A stretch of 64,000 bases of DNA from Rhodococcus qingshengii (GTDB taxonomy: Bacteria; Actinomycetota; Actinomycetes; Mycobacteriales; Mycobacteriaceae), in NCBI RefSeq assembly GCF_021025955.1, contig NZ_JAJNCL010000007.1, positions 248,001-312,000 of the forward strand, read 5' to 3'. The notes under the pieces were generated by a model. The model did not search any database. It worked only from the letters and a program-made list of their open reading frames with translations, and was not told the origin of the DNA. The translations under genes were made by a program, and so were the position numbers. Numbering within the stretch: position 1 is the first letter of the stretch; every line of letters begins with the position of its first letter. Of this stretch, positions 34,784 through 43,678 are shown one piece after another.

Positions 34784-35377
34784 GTGACTCTGCGTGACGC
34801 GCAGCGCGAAGCGACGCGCCACCGGATTCTCGATGCGGCAACGGATTTACTGATAGCGGAAGGGTATTCGTCGTTGACGACGCAGTCGGTCCAAACGGCT
34901 GCCGGAGTCAGTCGTGGCGCTCTCCTGCACCACTTTCCGAATATGCAGGAGCTCACTGCGGCGTTGGTATCGAACATCGTCGTGCGGAACGAGGCGGCGG
35001 TGAGGTCGGCGATGTCTCGACAGGACCCGTCGGTGGATACGATCGAGAACTCGATCTCCGCTCTGTATTCGGCGTTGACTCAGCCGCCGTTCCAAGCAGA
35101 ACTCGAACTGTGGTCGGCGGCTCGGACGGATCCGGTTTTGGCGGGGGTTCTCCGCGAATCGGAGCGCATCGCTGGGCGGGATCTGCAGCGAGTTGTCCAC
35201 GACGCATTCGGGCCTGAAATTGTTGCTTCCGAGAACTATTCGCAAATTGCAGATTTAACCGTGCTGATGCTCCGTGGTTTGGCGTTGTCCCGGGCAGTGC
35301 ACAAGAGCGATGCCTCCGCGCGTCGTTCGATCAGTCAATGGGCGGGCGTCGTTCGCCTGCTGCTCACTCAGAACTAG
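34784..35377 (+). CDS. TetR-family regulator
   Basis: A 197-residue regulator with the HTH at residues 9-55 (RHRILDAATDLLIAEGYSSL, TTQSVQTAAGVSRGALLHHF) and a helical ligand domain. The GTG at 34784 is preferred because GGAGG lies 7 nt upstream; an ATG at 34733 would put the start inside the operator. It is followed 42 bases later by a crotonase/acyl-CoA ligase pair on the same strand, which it may also control. Confidence 0.88.
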   Translation: MTLRDAQREATRHRILDAATDLLIAEGYSSLTTQSVQTAAGVSRGALLHHFPNMQELTAALVSNIVVRNEAAVRSAMSRQDPSVDTIENSISALYSALTQPPFQAELELWSAARTDPVLAGVLRESERIAGRDLQRVVHDAFGPEIVASENYSQIADLTVLMLRGLALSRAVHKSDASARRSISQWAGVVRLLLTQN

Positions 35378-35419
35378 CGCAACTCGTTTCGTTCGAGGTG
35401 TGCTCGATCGACAGGACCG

Positions 35420-36301
35420 ATGATGACAGATTTTGCGACCCTGAAATACGAGACCTCTGGTGGTAAGGCGTACATCACCCTGAACCGCCCCGATCGGCTC
35501 AACGCAATCGATGATCGGATGCCGTCGGACATCCGAAATGCAGTTGCGGCGGCCAATGACGACGACGACGTTCGCGTGATCATCTTGCAAGGCGCAGGCA
35601 AGGCGTTTTGCGCCGGGTACGACCTCAAGAAGTTCGCCGAAGGAGATCTCGACGGAAAGTGGAATCAAGGCCCGGTGTGGGACCCCATCAAGGACTTTCG
35701 GGGTATGAAGCAGAACACCGACGACTTCTTCACCCTCTGGCGATCGCTCAAGCCGACCATCTGCAAAGTTCAGGGTCATGCGGTCGCAGGTGGAAGCGAC
35801 ATTGCACTGTCCTGCGACATGCTGATCATGGCTGACGACGCCCGCATCGGATACCCGCCTGCTCGCGTCTGGGGTTGCCCGACCACCGCTATGTGGGTAT
35901 ACCGCCTCGGGGCCCAACGTGCCAAGCGAATGTTGTTGACGGGAGACACTATTGACGGTGTCACCGCCGCCGATTGGGGATTGGCACTCGAATCGGTGCC
36001 CGCCGACGAACTGGATGCTGCGGTGGAGGCCTTGGCGGATCGCATCGCCGGTGTCCCGCTCAATCAATTGGCAATGCAAAAGATGATGATCAATCAGGCG
36101 TACGACAACATGGGGTTGCACGGCACCCAGGTGCTGGCAACCCTGTTCGACGGAATTACGCGTCACTCTCCGGAAGGGCGCTGGTTCAAGGATTTTGCCG
36201 AACGCGACGGCTTCCATGCCGCGGTGCAGTACCGCGATTCCGGCCGCAAGATTCCAGACGGAGGCGGGCCGCTCCCCGAATCCGACACCCCTCCTCGATA
36301 G
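35420..36301 (+). CDS. Crotonase (enoyl-CoA hydratase/isomerase family)
   Basis: This 293-residue crotonase-fold protein has the CoA-binding/oxyanion segments ITLNRPDRLNAID, GAGKAFCAGYDLKKF (about 59-73) and VQGHAVAGGSDIALSCD (about 118-134). Where classical hydratases carry the first catalytic Glu this protein has Asp (GGSDIAL), and the second Glu region reads YPPARVWGCPT instead of PExxxG. It may therefore be an isomerase, hydrolase or specialised member rather than a standard hydratase. It is followed 14 bases later by an acyl-CoA ligase, probably in the same operon. Confidence 0.9.
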   Translation: MMTDFATLKYETSGGKAYITLNRPDRLNAIDDRMPSDIRNAVAAANDDDDVRVIILQGAGKAFCAGYDLKKFAEGDLDGKWNQGPVWDPIKDFRGMKQNTDDFFTLWRSLKPTICKVQGHAVAGGSDIALSCDMLIMADDARIGYPPARVWGCPTTAMWVYRLGAQRAKRMLLTGDTIDGVTAADWGLALESVPADELDAAVEALADRIAGVPLNQLAMQKMMINQAYDNMGLHGTQVLATLFDGITRHSPEGRWFKDFAERDGFHAAVQYRDSGRKIPDGGGPLPESDTPPR

Positions 36302-36315
36302 AAAGTGGATGTGAG

Positions 36316-37959
36316 ATGAGCAGTGTTCTCGAAACGTCGTACTTCCCCGCCGACGTGTCGGACCCGATTGCGGAACAAACGGTGGGCGGGCTGCTGCGAC
36401 AGTGCGCCGCGGACTCGCCGAACCTGATTGCAATCAGAGAAGTGGTTCCGACGCAATCGCATTCGCTGTCCGGGGCCGCCGAAACCGATCGCACCTGGAC
36501 CTTCGCCGAACTTCTGGCGGAAGCTGACGGATGTGCGCACTACCTCTTGTCGCAGTTCGACATCGGAGACCGGATCACCGTCTGGGCTCCGAACGTTCCG
36601 GAGTGGGTGATTCTGCAATACGGCGCCGCGCTCGCCGGAATGGTCCTGGTGACTGCCAATCCGGCGTTGGGCGCCGAGGAACTGGCGTACGTCCTGTCAC
36701 AGTCCCAGTCACGCGGGCTCTTCCACGCCGGGAAGTTTCGCGGCGGTGACATGGCAACGGTGGCATCCGAGGCAATTTCGATTGCGGGAGAAAAGGTTCT
36801 GGCAGTCAACTTCGAAGACTGGGATCGTCAGGTTCGAGGTTGGACGGGCGAGCGAGGCGCACTGCCGGAAGTCTGTCCTGACGACAATGCGCAGATCCAG
36901 TACACGTCGGGAACCACCGGTGTGCCCAAGGGCGCATTGCTGCATCACCGAGGTTTGGTCAACAATGCCGATTTTGTCAGTCGGAGAGGTCAATTCCCCG
37001 AACAGGGTTCGGTGGTCTCGGCCATGCCGCTGTTTCACACTGCCGGGTGCGGCATCCTGGTTCTCGGTGCCGCGCAGCGAAGAATGTCCATCGGTCTGAT
37101 CCAGTATTTCGATCCGACTGCGGTTCTCGATGCGGCAGAGCGCTTTCGGGCCGACGTGGTCAGTGGAGTGCCGACGATGCTGATCGCGATGATCAACGAC
37201 GCCAGCTTCGCGAGCCGCGATTTCTCGGCCTGTTCGGTGGTCGTGTCCGGTGGGTCGTCGGTCCCGCCCGAACTCGTCAGCACGGTGGAGTCGGCCTTCG
37301 GTGCTGGATTCAGCATCGTCTACGGACAAACCGAGGCCAGTCCCGTGATCACGCAGACCAGCCCCGCCGACACCCCCGAAGACAAATCGGAGACGGTCGG
37401 TCTCGCGTTGCCGCAGGTCGAGGTGAAGATTTCCGACGTGGTGACCGGGGACAGCGTGCCACTCGGCGAACAAGGTGAGATCTGCGCGCGCGGGTACCTC
37501 GTCATGACCGAATACTTCCGCAATCCCGAGGCTTCGGCCGCCACCGTGGACAAGGACGGTTGGTTGCATACCGGCGACTTGGGGACGATGGATCAACGTG
37601 GGTACGTCCGGGTCACCGGTCGTCTCAAAGACATGATCATCCGCGGCGGGGAGAACATCTATCCGCGTGAGGTCGAGTCCGTGATCTTCACGCATCCGAA
37701 GATCCTCGATGTGGCGGTCGTCGGTGTTCCCGATGAGGTGTGGGGCGAGCGGGTGGTTGCCGTCATCAGATGGAAGGACGAGTCCGACCAACCGACCGCA
37801 GCGGAACTGGTCGAGTTCTGCACCGAACGACTGGCGCGCCACAAGGCACCCAAGGAATGGTTCAGCGCGGAAGCGTTCCCTCTGACCGGCTCGGGCAAGA
37901 TTCAGAAATATCGAATCGCGAGTTTGGTCGGGGAGGGCGCCTACGGCGTCGTCAGCTGA
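36316..37959 (+). CDS. Acyl-CoA synthetase (AMP ligase)
   Basis: A 547-residue ANL ligase: QYTSGTTGVPKGALL (about 196-210), YGQTEASPV (about 335-343), LHTGDLG, GRLKDMIIRGGENIYPREVE (about 436-455) and the catalytic Lys in TGSGKIQKYRI (about 527-537). The N-terminus is normal from the ATG at 36316 with a GTGGATGTGAG leader; the frame is open further upstream but overlies the crotonase. It pairs with the crotonase in activating and processing an acid of unknown structure. Confidence 0.92.
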   Translation: MSSVLETSYFPADVSDPIAEQTVGGLLRQCAADSPNLIAIREVVPTQSHSLSGAAETDRTWTFAELLAEADGCAHYLLSQFDIGDRITVWAPNVPEWVILQYGAALAGMVLVTANPALGAEELAYVLSQSQSRGLFHAGKFRGGDMATVASEAISIAGEKVLAVNFEDWDRQVRGWTGERGALPEVCPDDNAQIQYTSGTTGVPKGALLHHRGLVNNADFVSRRGQFPEQGSVVSAMPLFHTAGCGILVLGAAQRRMSIGLIQYFDPTAVLDAAERFRADVVSGVPTMLIAMINDASFASRDFSACSVVVSGGSSVPPELVSTVESAFGAGFSIVYGQTEASPVITQTSPADTPEDKSETVGLALPQVEVKISDVVTGDSVPLGEQGEICARGYLVMTEYFRNPEASAATVDKDGWLHTGDLGTMDQRGYVRVTGRLKDMIIRGGENIYPREVESVIFTHPKILDVAVVGVPDEVWGERVVAVIRWKDESDQPTAAELVEFCTERLARHKAPKEWFSAEAFPLTGSGKIQKYRIASLVGEGAYGVVS

Positions 37960-37972
37960 TCTGACCTCGTAT

Positions 37973-38022
37973 CACGTCGGAGCGATTCTGTCTGGGTTAT
38001 CCCCATAAATCGCTCCGATGTG
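37973..38022. terminator. 15-bp hairpin after the acyl-CoA ligase
   Basis: CACGTCGGAGCGATT (37973-37987) pairs with AATCGCTCCGATGTG (38008-38022), one wobble, around a 20-base loop. It separates the crotonase-ligase unit from the CoA-transferase gene and includes the ATG at 38018, arguing against that codon as the transferase start. Confidence 0.7.
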
Positions 38023-38041
38023 CCGTGTTTATCCTGGTGAC

Positions 38042-39595
38042 GTGAGTTCATCTTTCGGTGAGACCGGACACAAAGCCACCTCCAGCCGCATTCGCGCCAC
38101 AGCCTTTGCGTCGAAGGTGATGCCCGCGTCCGACGCTGTGAAGTTCATTCACCCCGGCGATACGGTCGCGATCAGCGGTTTCGCAAGCGCCGGTACACCC
38201 AAGGTCATCATTCCGGCCTTGGCCGAGCGCATTCACCACACCCGCGGCGACGGATCGAACTTCACGATCAATCTCCTGACCGGTGCTTCGGTGTCCACCG
38301 AGACCGAAAGGCTGCTCGCCGAGGTCGACGGAATCGCGCTGCGTATGCCGTATCAGTCCGAAGCCACCGCGCGTCGCCGCATCAACGACGGTCGCATGGA
38401 CTACGTCGACATCCATCTCTCCCACGTTGCACAACAGGTGTGGGAGGGCTACTACGGCAACGTCGACGTCGCGGTGGTCGAAGTCGCCGGTATCACCGAA
38501 TCAGGTGAACTGATTCCCTCCGCGTCGATCGGCAACAACAAGACATGGCTCGACGTCGCAGACAAGGTCATTCTCGAAGTCAACTCCTGGGTGCCCGAGG
38601 CGATGGAAGGTATCCACGACGTCTACTACGGCACCGCGTTGCCGCCGCATCGCAAGCCGCTCGAGATCACCCGCGTCGAAGACCGGATCGGCCAGACGAC
38701 ATTCCGAGTGGATCCTGCGAAGGTTGTGGCCGTTGTCGAGACCAACTGCCGAGACAGCGCGAGCCCTCTCACTGCACCTGACGCCGTCAGTGAGGCGATC
38801 GCCGGCCACGTCCTGGAATTCTTCGACTTCGAGGTGCGCGCTGGACGGATGCCGGCGGATACCTTGCTTCCGCTGCAGGCAGGCATCGGCAATGTCGCAA
38901 ACGCGGTGCTCGGCGGTCTCGATCGGGGGCCGTACCGCGGCCTGACCTGCTACTCCGAGGTCATCCAAGACGGGATGCTCAAGCTGATCAAGGACGGAAC
39001 CGTCGCGCACGCGTCGTCGACGGCTTTGGCGCTCACCGAAGAGGGCATCGAAGAACTGACCGCGAACATCGACTTCTACCGCGACCACATCACGCTCCGT
39101 CCGCAGGAGATCAGCAACCACCCAGAGGTGGTGCGCAGACTCGGAATCATCGCCATGAACGGCATGCTCGAAGCCGACATCTACGGCAACGTGAACTCGA
39201 CGCACGTCATGGGGACGAAGATCATGAACGGAATCGGCGGCTCGGGGGACTTCGCCCGCAACGGCTACGTGTCCATGTTCCTGAGCCCGTCGACGGCACG
39301 CGGCGGTGAGATCTCGGCGATCGTGCCGATGGTTCCGCACGTCGACCACACCGAGCACGACACCCAGGTGTTGGTCACCGAGCAGGGGTTGGCGGATCTG
39401 CGCGGTCTGTCTCCGCGGCGACGCGCGCGCCTGATCGTCGACAATTGTGCTCACCCGGAGTTCCGGCCACTGCTCCACGATTACATCGCTCGCGCCGACG
39501 CTCAGCCGGGCGCGGGGCAGACGCCGCACATCCTGGGCGAGGCATTCTCGTTCCATCAGCGGTACATCGACACGGGTTCGATGCGCCTTTCCTGA
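38042..39595 (+). CDS. Acetyl-CoA hydrolase/transferase (succinyl-CoA:acetate CoA-transferase-like)
   Basis: This 517-residue protein of the acetyl-CoA hydrolase/transferase family moves CoA between carboxylates. The catalytic Glu lies in TCYSEVIQDGML (about 307), and the glycine-rich CoA loop is MNGIGGSGDFARN (about 398-410); GIGNVANAVLGG (about 282) is the substrate-side loop. It resembles bacterial AarC/Cat1-type transferases in length. The GTG at 38042 is taken as start because the earlier ATG is inside the terminator. A PucR-type regulator follows 37 bases downstream. Confidence 0.9.
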   Translation: MSSSFGETGHKATSSRIRATAFASKVMPASDAVKFIHPGDTVAISGFASAGTPKVIIPALAERIHHTRGDGSNFTINLLTGASVSTETERLLAEVDGIALRMPYQSEATARRRINDGRMDYVDIHLSHVAQQVWEGYYGNVDVAVVEVAGITESGELIPSASIGNNKTWLDVADKVILEVNSWVPEAMEGIHDVYYGTALPPHRKPLEITRVEDRIGQTTFRVDPAKVVAVVETNCRDSASPLTAPDAVSEAIAGHVLEFFDFEVRAGRMPADTLLPLQAGIGNVANAVLGGLDRGPYRGLTCYSEVIQDGMLKLIKDGTVAHASSTALALTEEGIEELTANIDFYRDHITLRPQEISNHPEVVRRLGIIAMNGMLEADIYGNVNSTHVMGTKIMNGIGGSGDFARNGYVSMFLSPSTARGGEISAIVPMVPHVDHTEHDTQVLVTEQGLADLRGLSPRRRARLIVDNCAHPEFRPLLHDYIARADAQPGAGQTPHILGEAFSFHQRYIDTGSMRLS

Positions 39596-39632
39596 CGCCG
39601 GGCAATTCCGCTGACAGTGAGAGAATGCGAGG

Positions 39633-40856
39633 GTGAGCCGAACCGGGGTAACTGACGACGCCATACGCCGTGTCGCCGCGGCGGGGGCGGACGACGCCGG
39701 TGGCCTACCCGTCGAACTGCTGGGTGATTTCCTGGACGTGCTCAGTGTCGCCGTATGCGAGGGGAAGCCGCTGCAGCGTCGTCAGCTGCATCGTTTCCGT
39801 GCCCGCGGTGAAGAAGCGGCGCAGCAGGGTGTTGCCCTGCGAGCCCTGCTCGATCTGTATCTATCCTCGGCTTGGCGCCTGTGGCGTGAGCTTCCCGCTG
39901 TTGTTGCGGCACAATCGGATCCGACTGCCGTAGTCGCCGCCGGTGAAGTCATGCTGCGCGCCGTCGACGATGCCGTGGCCGAATTGGCCGAAGGATTTCA
40001 GTTGGCCAGGCGATCGCTGGTTCGCTCGCAGGTATCGGCACGCCGCGAGTTCGTCGACGACTTGTTGACCGGCGGCGCTGACGTCGTCGGATTATTGGGT
40101 CGTGCTTCAGGATTCGGTCTCCACCTCAGTGGTCCGCATGCCGTGGCGGTAGTGAATGCTGCCCGCGAGTTCACCGACGACAACCCTTTGGTGCGGGCTG
40201 TCGAACGTGCCGTTCTGGGCAGCAAGGGTGACGCCGACGCGTTGGTTGCCAGCAAGAGCGGCAAACTGGTCGTCGTTTTCGCGGCGCCGGACCGTGATGC
40301 CGTCGACCACGTGCTGGCCGGCATTCGGTCGGCTCTCGGACCAGGACCAGGCCCCGTAACCGATAACGACGGGCGAGTGCAGTTGCAGCGACGCGTATTG
40401 GACGGCACTTGGCAGATCGCGGTCGGGCGCCCGCGCGCCACCGCTTCGGGCGTGGTGGCGTCGTACCGGGAGGCACTCGACGCACTCGACCTGGCGCAGC
40501 GACTGTCGTTGAACGCGCCGATCATCGACGCTCGCGATCTGCTGGTCTACCGAGTCCTGGTCAACGACAGACCAGCGGTTACCGACCTGATCCAGACGCT
40601 GCTCACGCCGCTGCTCGAGGCGCGTGGTGGCGCTGGGCCGATGATCGACACCCTGCTCGCGTACTTCTCCGCCGGCGGCAATACGGCAAAGACCGCCCGA
40701 GACCTGCATTTGTCGGTCCGCGCGGTCACGTACCGCTTGGACCGTATCCGTGAACTCACCGGCCAGAACGTCAACGACCCCAACGACAGCTTCGCGCTGC
40801 ACGCCGCTGTACTGGGCGCGAAGCTGCTCGATTGGCCTGCTTCCGAGCTGACCTGA
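39633..40856 (+). CDS. PucR/CdaR-type transcriptional regulator
   Basis: A 407-residue regulator with a helical N-terminal sensor (about 1-150), a GGDEF-related central domain and the C-terminal PucR HTH: LLAYFSAGGNTAKTARDLHL, SVRAVTYRLDRIRELTGQNV (about 345-385). Start is GTG at 39633. The N-terminal region LRALLDLYLSSAWRLWRELP is the type found in actinobacterial CdaR-like proteins. It ends exactly at the convergent SDR. Candidate targets are the CoA-transferase before it or the SDR after it. Confidence 0.9.
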   Translation: MSRTGVTDDAIRRVAAAGADDAGGLPVELLGDFLDVLSVAVCEGKPLQRRQLHRFRARGEEAAQQGVALRALLDLYLSSAWRLWRELPAVVAAQSDPTAVVAAGEVMLRAVDDAVAELAEGFQLARRSLVRSQVSARREFVDDLLTGGADVVGLLGRASGFGLHLSGPHAVAVVNAAREFTDDNPLVRAVERAVLGSKGDADALVASKSGKLVVVFAAPDRDAVDHVLAGIRSALGPGPGPVTDNDGRVQLQRRVLDGTWQIAVGRPRATASGVVASYREALDALDLAQRLSLNAPIIDARDLLVYRVLVNDRPAVTDLIQTLLTPLLEARGGAGPMIDTLLAYFSAGGNTAKTARDLHLSVRAVTYRLDRIRELTGQNVNDPNDSFALHAAVLGAKLLDWPASELT

Positions 40857-41684
40857 TCAGCTTGCGCGGGCACGCTCCTCGTAGGAAGCGCGCGCTGCGA
40901 TGTCGACGTCGCCGAGAAACTGCGTTTCGACGCCGAACAGGCGGCTCAATGCCTCGTACGGTCGCCGGGGGAAGAACCCTTGCGCCTGGACGAGTAGTCC
41001 GGACGCTCGCGTAATGCGCACGCGTGGTCGAGGTTTGGTGATCAAGCCGACGATGGCTTCGGCGATCTCTTCCGGCTGAACCTCGCGGAATCCCTTCATT
41101 CCCGAAGTGCCTGAGGTGAGTTGGGTGTTGGTGAGCGTCGGCAATACGGACGAGACGTGCACTCCGGTGCCACGAACTTCCTTGCGGACCGAATCGGTGA
41201 ATCCCAAGACTGCATGCTTGGCGCCGCAGTAGGTCGACAAACCAGGGCAGGGGAGTTCGCCGGCAAGCGAAGCGATATTGATGACGTGTCCGCGCCCCCG
41301 AGGCAGCATCCGCCGCAATGCGAGCTTGGTTCCCGTGATCACGCCGAGGACGTCGATCTCGATGATGCGCCTGGTCACGGTGTCGTCCTCGTCGACGATC
41401 CGGCCGACCGGCATGATGCCCGCATTGTTGACCAGTACGTCGATCGGGCCGAGTTCACCTTCGACGGTGTCGAGGAAGTCGAAGAACGATGCGGGGTCGG
41501 TGACGTCGAGGCGGCCGAACGTGCGGATGCCCAGATCCTGCGCCGCCTGCATCAAAGTGTCTTCGTCGATGTCGCCGATCGCGACCGTCGCACCGAGGCT
41601 GATGAGCCGCTTCGCGGTGGCGTATCCGATGCCTCGGGCGCCGCCGGTGATGACCACTACCTGACCGTCGAAAGGCTTGTTCAT
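40857..41684 (-). CDS. Short-chain dehydrogenase/reductase
   Basis: A 275-residue SDR with VVVITGGARGIGYATAKR (cofactor), VNNAGIMPVGRI, and the Ser-Tyr-Lys set in INIASLAGELPCPGLSTYCGAK. This classical type with the MPVG and HVSSVLPTLTNTQL segments resembles mycobacterial/rhodococcal SDRs of unknown substrate. The ATG at 41684 (MNKPFDGQ) has GGAG close upstream; a TTG at 41702 is the longer option. It is divergent from a second PucR regulator, with a palindrome and direct repeats between them. Confidence 0.9.
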   Translation of the reverse strand: MNKPFDGQVVVITGGARGIGYATAKRLISLGATVAIGDIDEDTLMQAAQDLGIRTFGRLDVTDPASFFDFLDTVEGELGPIDVLVNNAGIMPVGRIVDEDDTVTRRIIEIDVLGVITGTKLALRRMLPRGRGHVINIASLAGELPCPGLSTYCGAKHAVLGFTDSVRKEVRGTGVHVSSVLPTLTNTQLTSGTSGMKGFREVQPEEIAEAIVGLITKPRPRVRITRASGLLVQAQGFFPRRPYEALSRLFGVETQFLGDVDIAARASYEERARAS

Positions 41685-41807
41685 TTGCTCCAGCGTCTCC
41701 AAAGATAGGGGATGGGGTTGCAGTGAGGTGAATCTGCAGTGAGATGTGATTGTGGACCAGCCGAAACCGGGTTACTAGGGCTTAGTGGCCGAACTCAAAC
41801 GCCAGGT

Positions 41808-41856
41808 TTGTGACAAAGTCACAATTAGGGCCACGAATCGGGGTCACGAATCGGGG
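41808..41856. promoter_or_regulatory. Palindrome plus direct repeats between SDR and PucR
   Basis: TTGTGAC-AAA-GTCACAA (41808-41824) is a perfect inverted repeat. It is followed by CACGAATCGGGG at 41832-41843 and again at 41845-41856 (13-base period), the second copy merging into the ribosome binding site of the PucR gene. Both fit regulator binding sites for the divergent SDR/PucR pair. Confidence 0.65.
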
Positions 41857-41864
41857 AGGCGGAT

Positions 41865-43097
41865 ATGGACACATCGGAGTTGGACGGCTGGATTGCAAAT
41901 CTCGCACCCATCTATCTCCAGCCGGAGGTGATCGACGGTTTTGTCCAACGCATCGACGACGCCATTGCCCTGGCCAATCCGGAAGTCGCAGCGGACAGGG
42001 AGCTGCGACGCGATGTGGATGCAAGCACCGCGGCGCAGCTCCGCGTCATCGTGGCCGCGATCGCGGGCGGTTCCCAGGAGGTCACGCCGCCGGCGGAGTC
42101 GGTTGCGCTTGCGCTCACCGTTGCCAGGCGCGGAATGGATCTTCGAGTCCTGCTCAAGATCTACGGCGCCGGACGCCTCGCGATGCTGGGCTTCGTCGAC
42201 GAGTCGATCGAGGCACTGCCGATCGGTCCGGAACTCAAACGCGCACTTCTCGTACGGGTGTGGGGTTCGGCGATGCGATGGCTGGAGGTGACCACCGAAT
42301 TGTTGGTGGCCACTTACGCGAAGGAGCGGGAGAATTTGGCGCGCGGCGCTTTTGCGCGTCGCTCCGAGACGGTGCACGCGCTTGTGGCCGGCGAAGCTCT
42401 TCACTCCGAAGAGGTTTCGCAGATTCTCGACTACCCGATGCGGCGCCATCACACTGCGTTTGTTCTCTGGACGGATGACACCGACCCGGCTGCAGACGTA
42501 TTGGCCCGATTGGACTCGTATGCGCGTTCCTTGGTGGACGAGTCGAACGGCGAGCGTGTGCTGACGCTACCTTCGGGTGCGCGCGAGGTGTGGTCGTGGG
42601 TCGCGCATTTCGACCACCTGGAGTGGGCGTCGCTCGATCATGCTCGGAATGCGGATCTTCGTGTCGCAGTGGGGGCCAGCGGTTACGGAATGGAGGGATT
42701 CGCTCGCAGTCATCGCGAGGCGCTCGCCGCGCAGCGCGTCGCAGTCCGGTCGACGGGTTCTTCGCCCGTCACCGTCTACGAGGACGTTCAGGTTCCCTGT
42801 CTGCTTACCGAAGATCTGGGGGAACTGCGTGCGTTGGTGGCTCGGGAACTGAAGGGCCTGGCCGGCGCGGACGGTGTCACGACGCGTCTTCGTGACACCG
42901 TCCGGGTCTACTACGAGAACAATTGCACCGCGGCCGCTACGGCCGCGGCGCTCGGCCTGCACAAGAACACTGTGCGGTATCGACTCGATCAGGCCGAAAC
43001 GCTACTAGGTCGCAGCGTCGACGATCGACGCCTGCCGACGGAGTTGGCTCTCATCGCTCTGGAGAGCTACGGGGTCAGCATCTTGCCGGCCGAGTGA
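41865..43097 (+). CDS. PucR/CdaR-type transcriptional regulator
   Basis: A 410-residue regulator of the same architecture as the one at 39633. A helical N-terminal domain contains ARRGMDLRVLLKIYGAGRLA; a GGDEF-like middle includes LRVAVGASGYGMEGFARSHR; the C-terminal HTH is YYENNCTAAATAAALGLHKN, TVRYRLDQAETLLG (about 345-378). GGGAGG lies 5 nt before the ATG. The divergent SDR is the likely target. Confidence 0.9.
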   Translation: MDTSELDGWIANLAPIYLQPEVIDGFVQRIDDAIALANPEVAADRELRRDVDASTAAQLRVIVAAIAGGSQEVTPPAESVALALTVARRGMDLRVLLKIYGAGRLAMLGFVDESIEALPIGPELKRALLVRVWGSAMRWLEVTTELLVATYAKERENLARGAFARRSETVHALVAGEALHSEEVSQILDYPMRRHHTAFVLWTDDTDPAADVLARLDSYARSLVDESNGERVLTLPSGAREVWSWVAHFDHLEWASLDHARNADLRVAVGASGYGMEGFARSHREALAAQRVAVRSTGSSPVTVYEDVQVPCLLTEDLGELRALVARELKGLAGADGVTTRLRDTVRVYYENNCTAAATAAALGLHKNTVRYRLDQAETLLGRSVDDRRLPTELALIALESYGVSILPAE

Positions 43098-43101
43098 TTC
43101 G

Positions 43102-43449
43102 CTACTGCAGGTCGTCGAGACCGGGGAGCGAGTAGCCGGTGTTGTCATCCCAATCGGCAGGGGTGTCGTCGAGTGAAACGTCCCAGTCGGCGTCCGGCAC
43201 TGCTCTGCGAAGCTCGGTCAGAGCGCTGAACCAGTAGACGAGCGAAGGGATTACCTCGGTCGGATCGCTCGAGATCTTGGTCGAACCGTTGAGCAAGGTG
43301 TTGGGAATATCCGACGGGTAGAGGTCCAGGACCTCGTAGTCGAACGGAAAATCGTCGTTGTGGACGGCGATGAGTCGGTCGACTTCGGCCTTCTCGTCAT
43401 CGGTCAGCGGTGTGGTGCGGACGGCGGAGTAGTACAACGAGGTGCTCAT
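43102..43449 (-). CDS. Small acidic hypothetical protein
   Basis: A 115-residue, strongly acidic protein with a recurring Asp-rich composition (DDEKAEVDRL, SLDDTPADWDDNTGYSLPG). No signal peptide or membrane span is visible and I do not recognise a family. The N-terminal MSTSLYYSAVRTTPLTDDEK and the central VIPSLVYWFSALTELRRAV look folded rather than disordered. It is convergent with the PucR gene, four bases apart. Confidence 0.65.
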   Translation of the reverse strand: MSTSLYYSAVRTTPLTDDEKAEVDRLIAVHNDDFPFDYEVLDLYPSDIPNTLLNGSTKISSDPTEVIPSLVYWFSALTELRRAVPDADWDVSLDDTPADWDDNTGYSLPGLDDLQ

Positions 43450-43633
43450 GCCTGCCAGGCTAGAACAAGATGCCTTCCAACAGCGGTTTCGGACGCAACA
43501 CCCTCAGATTGCATGGTCTCGGCAACTTCAAGTGTAAAAGTCGTCGATATTTCGACAGGGATGGATAGAAGTCGGCAAGGAACACTGGAGAAGACGGCGA
43601 GACGGCCGTCCGAACTCAGTGAAGGAGCTCCCC
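43450..43633. other. Leader region upstream of terC
   Basis: About 180 bases without a gene. A small stem GTCGA-TATT-TCGAC lies near 43540-43553. I looked for the conserved parts of a yybP-ykoY manganese riboswitch, which controls terC relatives elsewhere, and did not see them. Confidence 0.4.
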
Positions 43634-43678
43634 GTGACCGCAGTCATCAGTGCCATTCGGGTAGGTGGTCAGCGATGA
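43634..43678 (+). CDS. 14-residue leader peptide overlapping terC
   Basis: GTG at 43634, preceded by GAAGGAG with a 6-base spacer, opens MTAVISAIRVGGQR and stops at a TGA (43676-43678) that overlaps the terC ATG as ATGA. The ribosome binding site for terC (GTAGGTGG) lies inside it. This looks like a translational-coupling leader. Being so short, it could be accidental. Confidence 0.5.
   Translation: MTAVISAIRVGGQR

Noticed and set aside
43360-43674. A 105-residue N-terminal extension of TerC in the same frame.
   Set aside because: It overlies the small acidic gene on the other strand in part, has no membrane-like or conserved sequence, and the ATG at 43675 gives the standard TerC N-terminus.
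43450-43674. A yybP-ykoY manganese riboswitch before terC.
   Set aside because: Expected from terC relatives, but the conserved loop sequences of that riboswitch are not visible. A covariance-model search would decide.
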